In this document: positions 51,419 to 59,674 of the stretch, piece by piece | How the letters are laid out: each line of letters starts with the position of its first letter | Position numbering within the stretch: the stretch's first letter is position 1 | NCBI GenBank assembly: GCA_017480485.1 | Contig: JAFVAN010000032.1 | Location: 56,872-120,871, forward strand | Direction: 5' to 3' | From: Ruminococcus sp. | GTDB taxonomy: Bacteria; Bacillota_A; Clostridia; Oscillospirales; Ruminococcaceae | DNA: 64,000 nt | Translations under genes and position numbers: made by a program | Notes under the pieces: model-generated | Databases searched by the model: none | What the model was told of the DNA's origin: nothing | The model's input: the letters and a program-made list of their open reading frames with translations, nothing else

Positions 51419-52033
51419 ATGACACGGACACAGCTTGCTATCGTGGCAAACATAATACTTATTATCCTTGAGATCATCGGGACGAGCATAAGCCTCTCAA
51501 ACGGGGGCATTAAGAATTTCATCTGGTACACGGTGCTGAGCAATGTGCTGGCGCTGGCGGCCTCGGTGTGCTACACGATATCGGCGCTGGTCGGAAATGC
51601 CGCAGAGCCGCCCCAATGGGTGCTGCTGCTGAGATACGGCGCGGCGGTCTGCCTTTCCGTGACCTTCCTGATAGTTGTGACGGTGCTGGTGCCCATGGCG
51701 ATGCCCAGCGGGACGGCGGCCAATGTGCTCTACAAGGGGCCGCAGATATATCACCACATCCTGTGCCCCCTGATCTCGGCGGCAAGCTTCGTGTTCCTTG
51801 AGCCCGCTCCCGAGGGCGGGATGAAGCTTGTGCTGATAGCGGCGGCGCCCACGCTGCTCTACGCGGTGGTGTTCGTGGTGCTGAATATTGCAAAGATAGT
51901 TCACGGGCCTTATCCCTTTTTGTACGTCTACGAGCAGCCCCTGTTCATGTCAGTGATGTGGTTCGTGGTGATAGTTGGGCTTTCGGCAGGGCTTGCCGCG
52001 GGGCTCATGAAGCTCAGCCAGCACTTTGGCTGA
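51419..52033 (+). CDS. six-helix integral membrane protein, Pr6Pr-like
   Basis: 204 residues with six hydrophobic helices and short loops. The loop GPQIYHHILCPLISAASFVFLEP resembles the His-His-x-x-x-P segment of Pr6Pr and related membrane proteins of unknown function. GAGGAGG lies just before the ATG, which is two bases after the preceding stop, so the gene is coupled to the serine hydrolase. Nothing points to a transport substrate or reaction. Confidence 0.8.
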   Translation: MTRTQLAIVANIILIILEIIGTSISLSNGGIKNFIWYTVLSNVLALAASVCYTISALVGNAAEPPQWVLLLRYGAAVCLSVTFLIVVTVLVPMAMPSGTAANVLYKGPQIYHHILCPLISAASFVFLEPAPEGGMKLVLIAAAPTLLYAVVFVVLNIAKIVHGPYPFLYVYEQPLFMSVMWFVVIVGLSAGLAAGLMKLSQHFG

Positions 52034-52046
52034 GGGGAGGTCAGAC

Positions 52047-52634
52047 ATGATAATAGACATTTCCCAAGAGGTCTTTTCCTGCCGCGTTTATCCCGGCGAC
52101 CCCGCCCCCGAGCGGAGGGTATTTTCGAGCATAGCGGGCGGCGACGTTTGCAGCGTCACTGCCCTTTCCATGTGCGCCCACAACGGCACCCACGTTGACG
52201 CCCCCTGCCATTTTATCGAGGGCGGGGCGGCCATTGACCGGCTTGGGCTGGAGGTCTTTGTGGGCGAGTGCTTTCTTGCGCGGCACGAGGGGGACGTAGG
52301 TGCCGAGGACGCCCGAGAGATACTGCGTCGGGCCGCAGCTGCGGGGGCTCCCGATAGGATACTTATTGCAGGGAGGGCGGTAGTCACCGCCGAGGCTGCG
52401 AAGGTCTTCGCGGCGGCGGGGATAAAGCTCATCGGAAACGAGAGCCAGACCTTCGGCCCCGAGGACGCCCCGATGGAGGTTCATCTCATCCTGCTGGGGG
52501 CGGGGGTAGTGCTGCTTGAGGGCATCGTCCTTGAGGGCGTTGCCGAGGGGCGGTACTTTCTGAGCGCCGCGCCTTTGAACTTAGGCGGCAGCGACGGCGC
52601 TCCGTGCAGGGCGTTTTTGATCTCAAGAGCTTGA
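52047..52634 (+). CDS. cyclase-family metal-dependent hydrolase
   Basis: 195 residues from the ATG at 52047 (GGGGAGG upstream). HNGTHVDAPCHF (about 52-63) is the H-x-G-T-H-x-D-x-P-x-H zinc/manganese site of the cyclase/kynurenine formamidase superfamily; YPGDP near the N-terminus is also typical. Members hydrolyse formylkynurenine, isatin and similar amides, or make lactones. No tryptophan-degradation gene is nearby, so the substrate is open. It is 13 bp after the membrane-protein gene and ends one base before a family B element. Confidence 0.85.
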   Translation: MIIDISQEVFSCRVYPGDPAPERRVFSSIAGGDVCSVTALSMCAHNGTHVDAPCHFIEGGAAIDRLGLEVFVGECFLARHEGDVGAEDAREILRRAAAAGAPDRILIAGRAVVTAEAAKVFAAAGIKLIGNESQTFGPEDAPMEVHLILLGAGVVLLEGIVLEGVAEGRYFLSAAPLNLGGSDGAPCRAFLISRA

Positions 52635-52635
52635 A

Positions 52636-52980
52636 GGAGCAGAAGCCCTAACACCACCCGCGGAGCGCTAAAAAAACGCGCGAGGGGGCCTCGCGTCAGA
52701 GGCTTGTCGCGGACCCGCGAAACAGGCGCAGACTTAGTGCGTTTCACACGGCGCAGCACCAGTGAAAGAGGGGAGAGAAAAGCCTGCACCTCGCTCACCC
52801 CTGCTGGGAGCGCTATGCTGCGCCGTAACGACGTCGCCTATCACACAAAGCAGGAACAGCGAAGCGAATTCCGTCCGGAGGACACAAAGGCTTCTGCCTC
52901 AAAACCCCTCCACCACCGCCTGTCGGCGGCGGTCCCCCTCCCGCGGTTGCTTTGCTGCCGCTGTTCAGGGGAGGCAAAAA
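52636..52980. repeat. family B element (262 bp) plus right module
   Basis: Left end GGAGCAGAAGCC (52636-52647), right end GGCTTCTGC (52889-52897). A module with GCGGTTGCTTTGCTGCCGCT and CAGGGGAGGCA extends to about 52980. It starts right after the cyclase-family stop codon. Confidence 0.87.
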
Positions 52981-53034
52981 TGCTTGCCCAAGGCCAGTTG
53001 AGAAGCGAAACAAAACCCGCACAAGCCCTCTAAG

Positions 53035-53128
53035 TGCCACCGTATCGCGAGGGAGCCCCCTCACCTTACACCGTTGTAAACGAGCTTGCGAGTGCACACG
53101 CGACATTGCGTGCTACACGCCGTGTAGC
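53035..53128. repeat. dispersed repeat, family A
   Basis: GCCACCGTATCGCGAGGGAG, CCCCCTCACCTTACACCGTT, GTAAACGAGCTTGCGAGTGC and ACACGCGAC in order, then GCTACACGCCGTGTAGC directly before the promoter at 53129. Confidence 0.85.
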
Positions 53129-53158
53129 TTGACATAAGGGCGGGTTTTGTGGTATAAT
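53129..53158 (+). promoter_or_regulatory. promoter of the CoA-dehydratase activase operon
   Basis: TTGACA (53129-53134) and TATAAT (53153-53158), 18 bp apart, with TGTGG before the -10 box. Confidence 0.83.
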
Positions 53159-53214
53159 AGTGTGAATACTCGTTTATTGTCGAATATCATTTTTTGTATA
53201 AAGGTAGTGCTTCT

Positions 53215-56157
53215 ATGGAAAAGATCTATTCCCTCGGTATCGACGTCGGCTCAACTACTGTCAAGACCGTTATCCTCGAGGGGGACGCTATAATCTATAA
53301 TAAGTATGAAAGACATTTCTCTCGGGTGAGAGAAACTGTCGCGGAGCAGCTGCGCCTTATCGGCGAAAAATACCCCGACGCTAAGTTCCGCATTGCCATC
53401 ACAGGCTCTGCGGGCCTGGGCATAGCCGAGGCCTGCGGAATAACCTTCGTACAGGAGGTCTTCTCGGCCTTTACCGCCGTCAATAAAAGCTACCCCGACG
53501 CGGACGTGGTCGTGGAGCTGGGCGGCGAGGATGCTAAGATAATCTTCCTCACAGGCGGCGTCGAGCAGAGAATGAACGGCTCCTGCGCAGGCGGCACAGG
53601 CGCCTTCATCGACCAGATGGCAAGCCTGCTGGGCGTTACCGCCGACGAGCTCAACGCCCTCTCGCTCAAGGCAGAAAAGATCTACCCCATCGCCTCCCGC
53701 TGCGGCGTGTTTGCAAAAAGCGACATCCAGCCCCTGCTTAATCAGGGCGCCAAGAAAAGCGATATCGCCGCCTCTATCTTCCAGGCCGTTGTTGACCAGA
53801 CTATCTCCGGACTGGCACAGGGCCGCAAGGTGGCGGGCAAGGTGCTGTTTTTGGGCGGGCCTCTGTCCTTCCTTTCGGGACTGCGCAAGGCCTTCGTTGA
53901 CACCCTCCGCCTGGACGAAGAGCACGCCGTGTTCCCCGAGCTGGCGCCCTGCTTCATGGCCTACGGCTCGGCCCTGCACGCCCAGAAGATGGGCGACCTT
54001 ATGACCATCGACGAGGCACTTGACAAGATAGTGAACTCCAAGACCTCCGACTCCATCGTTACGGGCAAGCCCCTCTTCAAGGACAGAGAGGACTACCGCG
54101 AGTTCGTCGAGAGGCACAAGCAGTCCGACCTGAAATACGAGGACATCAAGACCTACCGCGGCGACGCATACCTGGGAATTGATGCGGGCTCCACCACCAC
54201 AAAGCTGGTGCTCATAACCCCCGAGGGCAGGCTGCTCTACCACTACTACGGCTCCAACAAGGGCCAGCCCCTTGACGTCATTGCCGCAAAGCTGGAGGAG
54301 ATATACGACCTTGCCACCGACGGCCTGAACATCAAGGCCTCGGCTGTCACGGGCTACGGCGAGGACCTGATAAAGGCGGGCCTGGGCGTGGACTTCGGCA
54401 TCGTTGAGACCGTCGCCCACTACAAGGCCGCAGCCTACTTCTGCCCCGACGTTGACTTCATCATCGACATCGGCGGACAGGACATAAAGTGCTTCAAGAT
54501 CAAGAACAACGCCATCGACAGCATAATGCTCAACGAGGCCTGCTCCTCGGGCTGCGGGTCCTTCATACAGACCTTCGCTCAGGCAATGGGCTACGAGATA
54601 GCTGACTTTGCCAGACTGGGGCTCTTTGCAAAGGCCCCCGTGGAGCTGGGCTCCCGCTGCACTGTTTTCATGAATTCCTCGGTAAAGCAGGCACAGAAGG
54701 ACGGCGCCTCTGTGGAGGACATCTCTGCGGGACTTTCGTCTTCTATCATAAAGAACGCCATCTACAAGGTAATCCGCGCAAAGAGCGTGGAGGAGCTTGG
54801 AAAGAATATTGTGGTGCAGGGCGGCACCTTCCTGAACGACGCCGTGCTGCGCAGCTTCGAGCTGGAGCTGGGCAGGAACGTTATACGTCCCGCCATTGCG
54901 GGGCTGATGGGCGCTCTGGGCTGTGCGCTGTTTGCCAAAGAGCGCTCGGCCTCCATGGCGACCTCTTCGGTGCTGACAAAGGAACAGCTGCAGGACTTCG
55001 CTTACAACTCCGTGGCCACTCAGTGCCGCGGCTGCACCGCCCACTGCAATCTTACCATAATCCGCTTCAACGACGGCCACCGCTTTGTCTCCGGCAACCG
55101 CTGCGAGCGGGGCGCGGGCATAAAGATCGACAACAAGGTGGAGAACCTTGTGGAGTTCAAGTACGAGACCATCCTCGCCTACGAGGAGAAAAAGCCCAAG
55201 GCCCCCAAGGCCAGGATCGGCATACCGCTGGCCCTGTCCTACTACGACCTTATGCCCTTCTTCCACACCCTGCTGACAGAGCTGGGGTTCGAGGTGGTGC
55301 TTTCTGAGCGCTCCACCCGCGACACCTACTACAAGGGCCAGCAGACCATCCCCTCGGACACTGTCTGCTATCCCGCAAAGATCTGCCACGGACACATACA
55401 GGCCCTGCTGGACAAGGGCGTGGACATGATATTCTATCCCTGCATGAGCTACAACATGGACGAGGGCGGCTCCGACAACCACTACAACTGCCCCGTTGTG
55501 GCCTATTATCCCGAGCTGCTGAAGGCCAATATCCCTGAGCTCAACGACCGGAACTTCATTGCCCCCTACCTGAACATCAACGTCAAGAAGCACGTTGCAA
55601 AGGTGGTGGCGGAGTGCTTCTCGCGCTACGGCATCAAGCCCAAGCAGGTGGCGGAGGTGCTGAACAAGGCCTACTCCGAGCAGGTGAGATACCGCCGCGA
55701 GATCGAGCGCAAGGCCCAAGAGATAATCCGCACGGCCCGCAGCCGCGGCCAGAAGACCATCGTTCTGGCGGGCAGGCCCTATCACATCGACCCCGAGATA
55801 AACCACGGCATCCACAAGCTTATAGCCTCCCTTGGCTTCGCGGTGGTCACCGAGGACAGCGTTTCCGACCTTGTTGACGTGCCGCCTCTGGACGTGCTGA
55901 ACCAGTGGACCTATCACTCGCGCCTCTATCGGGCGGCGGAATATGTTTGCCGAAACGAGGACCTGCAGCTGGTGCAGCTGGTGTCCTTCGGCTGCGGCAT
56001 CGACGCCGTCACCACCGACGAGGTGAGGGCGATACTGGAAGAGCGGGGCAAGCTCTACACCCAGCTTAAAATTGACGAGATCACCAATCTCGGCGCCGCA
56101 AAGATAAGGCTTCGCTCGCTGGCGGCGGCTCTCGAGGAAAAGGAGGAGAGAAAATGA
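53215..56157 (+). CDS. 2-hydroxyacyl-CoA dehydratase activase-related protein, large part
   Basis: 980 residues from the ATG at 53215 (AAGGTAG upstream). Two BcrAD/BadFG-type ATPase domains lie in tandem: GIDVGSTT (8-15) with NGSCAGGTGAF (Cys124), and LGIDAGSTTTK (near 320) with NEACSSGCGSF. These Cys hold the bridging [4Fe-4S] cluster in known activators. A DUF2229-type HgdB-like region (about 680-980) has CYPAKICHGH. In many Clostridia this protein and the next are one polypeptide of about 1,400 residues. The family is inferred to use ATP to drive low-potential electron transfer; its substrate is unknown. Confidence 0.88.
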   Translation: MEKIYSLGIDVGSTTVKTVILEGDAIIYNKYERHFSRVRETVAEQLRLIGEKYPDAKFRIAITGSAGLGIAEACGITFVQEVFSAFTAVNKSYPDADVVVELGGEDAKIIFLTGGVEQRMNGSCAGGTGAFIDQMASLLGVTADELNALSLKAEKIYPIASRCGVFAKSDIQPLLNQGAKKSDIAASIFQAVVDQTISGLAQGRKVAGKVLFLGGPLSFLSGLRKAFVDTLRLDEEHAVFPELAPCFMAYGSALHAQKMGDLMTIDEALDKIVNSKTSDSIVTGKPLFKDREDYREFVERHKQSDLKYEDIKTYRGDAYLGIDAGSTTTKLVLITPEGRLLYHYYGSNKGQPLDVIAAKLEEIYDLATDGLNIKASAVTGYGEDLIKAGLGVDFGIVETVAHYKAAAYFCPDVDFIIDIGGQDIKCFKIKNNAIDSIMLNEACSSGCGSFIQTFAQAMGYEIADFARLGLFAKAPVELGSRCTVFMNSSVKQAQKDGASVEDISAGLSSSIIKNAIYKVIRAKSVEELGKNIVVQGGTFLNDAVLRSFELELGRNVIRPAIAGLMGALGCALFAKERSASMATSSVLTKEQLQDFAYNSVATQCRGCTAHCNLTIIRFNDGHRFVSGNRCERGAGIKIDNKVENLVEFKYETILAYEEKKPKAPKARIGIPLALSYYDLMPFFHTLLTELGFEVVLSERSTRDTYYKGQQTIPSDTVCYPAKICHGHIQALLDKGVDMIFYPCMSYNMDEGGSDNHYNCPVVAYYPELLKANIPELNDRNFIAPYLNINVKKHVAKVVAECFSRYGIKPKQVAEVLNKAYSEQVRYRREIERKAQEIIRTARSRGQKTIVLAGRPYHIDPEINHGIHKLIASLGFAVVTEDSVSDLVDVPPLDVLNQWTYHSRLYRAAEYVCRNEDLQLVQLVSFGCGIDAVTTDEVRAILEERGKLYTQLKIDEITNLGAAKIRLRSLAAALEEKEERK

Positions 56158-57422
56158 GCAGGAAGAAAGACGAGCCCTTCAAGATCGCGGGCTCGGACAG
56201 AGTATACAAAACAATCTTCACCGAGGACATGAAGAAGGACTACACCATCCTTGTCCCCGATATGCTGCCAATACATTTCAAGCTTATCATCAAGGTATAC
56301 GAGCACTTCGGCTACCACATGGAGCTTTTGCAGAACAACTCCCGAAACGTCATCGACGAGGGATTAAAAAACACCCACAACGACGCCTGCTACCCGGCGC
56401 TGCTGGTCATCGGCCAGTTCATCGACGCCCTTAACAGCGGCAAGTACGACGTTGACAAGGTGGCGCTCATCATGTCCCAGACGGGCGGCGGCTGCAGAGC
56501 CTCGAACTACATACACCTGATACGCAAGGCCATAGCGGCCCAGTACCCTCAGGTGCCTGTTATCTCCCTGAATTTCAGCGGGCTTGAAAAGAACCCCGCC
56601 TTCCCCATGACTCCTGCCATTGCCCTGAGGCTCATCTACGCCGTTATGTACGGCGATATGCTCATGCTGCTATACAACCAGTGCAAGCCCTACGAACTGC
56701 ACGAGGGCCAGACCGACGAGCTGCTGGCCAGATGGCAGCACCGCCTTGGAAAGCTGATGGAGAAGAACGACTATCTTATGCCGAAGCCCATCTACAAGGC
56801 CATGCTGGCGGACTTTGCGGCCATCCCCCGCAGCAAGGAGAAGAAGCCCCGTGTGGGCATTGTGGGAGAGATATATGTAAAATACTCGCCCCTTGCAAAC
56901 AACGACCTTAACAAGTTCCTGCTCTCCGAGGGCTGCGAGCCCAACGTTCCGGGACTCATGGACTTTGTGCTCTACTGCTGCTCCGACCTGCTCAACGACA
57001 AGGATCTTTACGGCACCAAGTCCCGAATGACAACGCTTTACCAGATCGGATACAAGGTGCTTTACAAGTTCCAGCGGGAGCAGATAAAGGTCATCAAGGA
57101 CCACGGAGTTTTCCAGCCGCCCCACGATTTTGAGCACCTGCGCCGCTGTGCCGACAAGTACATGAATCAGGGCGTGAAGATGGGCGAGGGCTGGCTGATA
57201 ACCGCCGAGATGGCGGCCCTTGCGGAGACCGGCACCAAGAACATAATCTGCACCCAGCCCTTCGGCTGCCTGCCCAACCACATCGTTGCCAAGGGCATGA
57301 GCCGCGTTATCAAGGAGGCATATCCCGACGCCAACATCGTGGCGATAGACTACGACCCCGGCGCCACGAAGGTCAATCAGGAGAACCGGATAAAGCTTAT
57401 GCTTGCAAACGCAGTTCTTTAA
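56154..57422 (+). CDS. 2-hydroxyacyl-CoA dehydratase-like protein, C-terminal part
   Basis: 422 residues, starting inside the end of the large gene (ATGA overlap). It corresponds to the C-terminal third of the giant activase-related proteins. HNDACYPALLVIGQ, MSQTGGGCRASNY and CTQPFGCLPNH supply the Cys that could ligate [4Fe-4S] clusters in an HgdB-like fold. Overlap and order indicate that the two products work as a complex of one chain each. No acyl-CoA pathway gene is adjacent, so the role may be in small-molecule reduction or in general anaerobic metabolism. Confidence 0.86.
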   Translation: MSRKKDEPFKIAGSDRVYKTIFTEDMKKDYTILVPDMLPIHFKLIIKVYEHFGYHMELLQNNSRNVIDEGLKNTHNDACYPALLVIGQFIDALNSGKYDVDKVALIMSQTGGGCRASNYIHLIRKAIAAQYPQVPVISLNFSGLEKNPAFPMTPAIALRLIYAVMYGDMLMLLYNQCKPYELHEGQTDELLARWQHRLGKLMEKNDYLMPKPIYKAMLADFAAIPRSKEKKPRVGIVGEIYVKYSPLANNDLNKFLLSEGCEPNVPGLMDFVLYCCSDLLNDKDLYGTKSRMTTLYQIGYKVLYKFQREQIKVIKDHGVFQPPHDFEHLRRCADKYMNQGVKMGEGWLITAEMAALAETGTKNIICTQPFGCLPNHIVAKGMSRVIKEAYPDANIVAIDYDPGATKVNQENRIKLMLANAVL

Positions 57423-57473
57423 GCGAAAAGATTCCCACCCCTTAGCGCAGGCGCAATAAAGAAGTTTTTATTC

Positions 57474-57507
57474 CGACACTTCTGCTGTATCACGGCAGAA
57501 GTGTCTT
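57474..57507 (+). terminator. hairpin after the activase operon
   Basis: Stem ACACTTCTGC / GCAGAAGTGT around a TGTATCACG loop, then CTTTG. It lies inside a wider inverted pair, TTAGCGCAGGCGC (57442) and GCGCCTGCTAA (57525), suggesting a repeat that can also terminate. Confidence 0.5.
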
Positions 57508-57544
57508 TGCGTTACTTAGTGCAGCGCCTGCTAAAAGAAAAAAG

Positions 57545-57660
57545 AAGAAAGAATAAATAAGAAATAATAATCAAGGTATCGCCTGCGGCGATATATTTTG
57601 AAATATGTCCGCAAAGCGGACACCTTGTTTATTCTTTATTCTTTATTATTTATTCTTTTA
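57545..57660. repeat. hairpin element with 7-nt-period arms, copy 2
   Basis: Same core as at 12541 (TCAAGGTATCGCCTGCGGCG on the left, ACACCTTGTTTATTC on the right), with arms of AATAAGA / AATAATA and TTTATTC / TTTATTC / TTTATTA heptads. No gene lies in 57423-57816. Confidence 0.8.
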
Positions 57661-57773
57661 GCGGTGGCACATACAAAGCTGTAATTGTCAAATACTTCTT
57701 TATCGCCACCGCGCTTTTCGGGGTGGGGCTCTTTTCGCGTCTTGCCGCGCTGCTTCGCAGCGCCGCAGATGCT

Positions 57774-57814
57774 CAAAAAAAGAGGGCTCCCGCGGCGGGG
57801 AGCCCTCTTTTTTT
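57774..57814 (-). terminator. terminator of the Gld-type operon
   Basis: Stem AGAGGGCTCCC / GGGAGCCCTCT with A-run and T-run, immediately after the stop codon of the last gene of the operon. Confidence 0.9.
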
Positions 57815-57816
57815 GC

Positions 57817-58095
57817 TTATACCTTCAGCCAGGCGCAGGCGATATCCAGAGCCTCGTAGAGGCTGGACTTTTCGGCCATCTTTACGATCTGCTTGTTGGG
57901 GGGCAGGGTGAGGTCTGTTGCCATCTTCCTCATCCTTACCTTATTGGCCACCTCGATGCCGCCCTGCTGCTCTGTGCCAAGCACGGCGATCTCTACGATG
58001 AACTCGTCATACATATTCCCGAAATAGATCATGTTGCCCTTTCTTACAAGGGGCACGCCCTTGTAGGTGAAAAACGGTGATTTCTTTTCTGCCAT
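57817..58095 (-). CDS. small conserved protein, last gene of the Gld-type operon
   Basis: 92 residues, soluble. I do not recognise it. KSPFFTYKGVPLVRKGNMIYFGNMYDEFIVEIAVL reads as beta strands and a turn, followed by MRKMATDLTLPPNKQIVKMAEKSSLYEALDIACAWL as helix. AAGGAGAGG precedes the ATG, 13 bp after the DUF4340 stop. Its place in the operon suggests an accessory role in the export system, or a passenger gene. Confidence 0.78.
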   Translation of the reverse strand: MAEKKSPFFTYKGVPLVRKGNMIYFGNMYDEFIVEIAVLGTEQQGGIEVANKVRMRKMATDLTLPPNKQIVKMAEKSSLYEALDIACAWLKV

Positions 58096-58108
58096 TGTTA
58101 TCCTCTCC

Positions 58109-59590
58109 TTATTCAGTATAGCCTTTTACTTCTTTTCCTTCCTCCAGCAGGCCCACGTTCTCGACGAAGCCGTCTACCCAGCGGGATTCGATCCTGTAGG
58201 AGGGCCTGTCGTTGAGCACCACCAGAGAGCGCCTTGCTGTCTCCTCGTTATACTCAAGCACGTCCTGCTCGCCGTCGGTGAGGTGGAGCTCCACCTTTAG
58301 CTGCTGCTTGGAGCCCTCGGGGATATCGTCAAAATAGATCTCGTCCGTGGGGCAGGAGAGCAGGTACTGGTACAAGCTCTTGAAGCTGTAGACGTCAATT
58401 TCCTCATTCCCAAGCCTAACGTTAGTTACCTGACCCTCGCTGTCGGTGATGACCTTGTACTCGTGGGTCTTGCCGTCGGGGGTGGTGACCTTCATGGTGT
58501 CGATGTTCTCTATCCTGTTGGTGGTCATCAGGGAGATGACGTCTCCGGGCATAAAGCTGGGATAGAGAAGGCTTGCGGCATCTATCTGCCAGATGCAGTC
58601 CTTGCCGTCAACGCCCGTGACGTAGCAATAATAGGCGGCGACCTGGTCGATCTCCTTGCCGTTCTCGTCGGTGGCGTAGATGTTGTTGCCTATTTTAAGC
58701 TCGTAGTCGTAGCCCTCGCCCTTGAAGGTGACGGTGCACTGGGGGTCGTCAAGGCCGTAGGTCTTGAAGTCCTCCTCGGTGGGGAAGATAAGCTCGCACC
58801 GAGCGGCGGTCAGGCCGTAGAGGCCGTGGGTTATCTTAGCCGAGACCGAGATGTTAAGATTTGCGTAGATGGGCTCGGTCATCACCTGAGCGGAGATAAG
58901 CGCCTCGTCCTCGGTGAGGTCCTGTGTGAAGGCCATCTCGTAGCCTAAGTCCTTTCTTTTCACCCTCAGCTCGCCGTAGGGGTCGGTGCCTGAGGTATCG
59001 GAGATGAGGAACTTGTTGACGAACTCCTCCTTGCGGTCGATTAGATTATTCAGCACGCTCTTGACCACCATGTAGACAGTGGTGCTGTCCTTCTCGCAAA
59101 AATAGCGATAGCGGTTCTTTGTGGCCACGTCGCCGATGAGGAAGGTGCGCTCGGTGCCGTCGGCAAAGCTTACGGTGAAGGTGGTGTCCGGGTCCGTAAG
59201 GCCGTATTTGCCAAGGTCCTCGGTGTTCTCCTCAACTGTTTTGTAGGTAGTCAGCTGGGAGAGGTCGGTGGCGATATCCGACTTATAGGACGCCACCTGA
59301 TCCAGTCCCGTGAGCTCGACCACGTTCCACTCGCTCTTGCCCGAGGCGGGCCGCTCGAGGGTGTAGCCGCCGAACTGGTTATCCACCACCACCGAGATTA
59401 TATCCGAGGCCTCCACGTTTATCAGCTGGGTGGGGTCCTCCTCGTCGTCGACCTTTTTGACCACTGCCGAGGAATCGTCCGCCGAGGAGGCGTCGTTCCC
59501 TCCGCCCGTTAGCTCGAGGAAGGCCAGCGTTCCGCCGAGGGCGGCGACAACGACGCCTCCGACGATTATTCCCTGTATCTTTCCGTTAAT
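58109..59590 (-). CDS. DUF4340 protein of a Gld-type export system, ATT start
   Basis: 493 residues if translation starts at the ATT at 59590. GAGGTGA lies six bases upstream, and an in-frame TGA six bases upstream excludes an earlier start. This gives an N-terminal membrane anchor (KIQGIIVGGVVVAALGGTLAF) that would be lost with the first GTG at 59464. The outer part repeats a DUF4340-type unit: YGLTDPDTTFTVSFADGTERTFLIGD near 150 and YGLDDPQCTVTFKGEGYDYELKIGN near 280. DUF4340 proteins commonly follow GldG-like genes and are thought to form the extracellular part of the complex. Confidence 0.82.
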   Translation of the reverse strand: MNGKIQGIIVGGVVVAALGGTLAFLELTGGGNDASSADDSSAVVKKVDDEEDPTQLINVEASDIISVVVDNQFGGYTLERPASGKSEWNVVELTGLDQVASYKSDIATDLSQLTTYKTVEENTEDLGKYGLTDPDTTFTVSFADGTERTFLIGDVATKNRYRYFCEKDSTTVYMVVKSVLNNLIDRKEEFVNKFLISDTSGTDPYGELRVKRKDLGYEMAFTQDLTEDEALISAQVMTEPIYANLNISVSAKITHGLYGLTAARCELIFPTEEDFKTYGLDDPQCTVTFKGEGYDYELKIGNNIYATDENGKEIDQVAAYYCYVTGVDGKDCIWQIDAASLLYPSFMPGDVISLMTTNRIENIDTMKVTTPDGKTHEYKVITDSEGQVTNVRLGNEEIDVYSFKSLYQYLLSCPTDEIYFDDIPEGSKQQLKVELHLTDGEQDVLEYNEETARRSLVVLNDRPSYRIESRWVDGFVENVGLLEEGKEVKGYTE

Positions 59591-59607
59591 TGAAGATCAC
59601 CTCATTT

Positions 59608-59674
59608 TCAGAAGTTAGATGTTAGAGGTTAGAGGTTAGAAAAGACTGACCTCTCACCTCTGATCTCTGATTTA
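59608..59674. repeat. inverted 7-nt-period element
   Basis: Left arm GTTAGAT / GTTAGAG / GTTAGAG / GTTAGAA, loop near AAAGACTGA, right arm CCTCTCA / CCTCTGA / TCTCTGA. It lies between the GldG-like and DUF4340 genes and touches the stop codon of the former. Confidence 0.8.

Noticed and set aside
53251..55917. A long open frame (over 880 codons) antisense to the activase gene
   Set aside because: It is the mirror of a GC-rich gene with strong codon bias. It has no ribosome site and a composition of Val/Leu/Gly/His unlike a real protein, while the sense frame has clear motifs. The same holds for long antisense frames under hypF, hypD, the nitrogenase-like genes and both yfhO genes.
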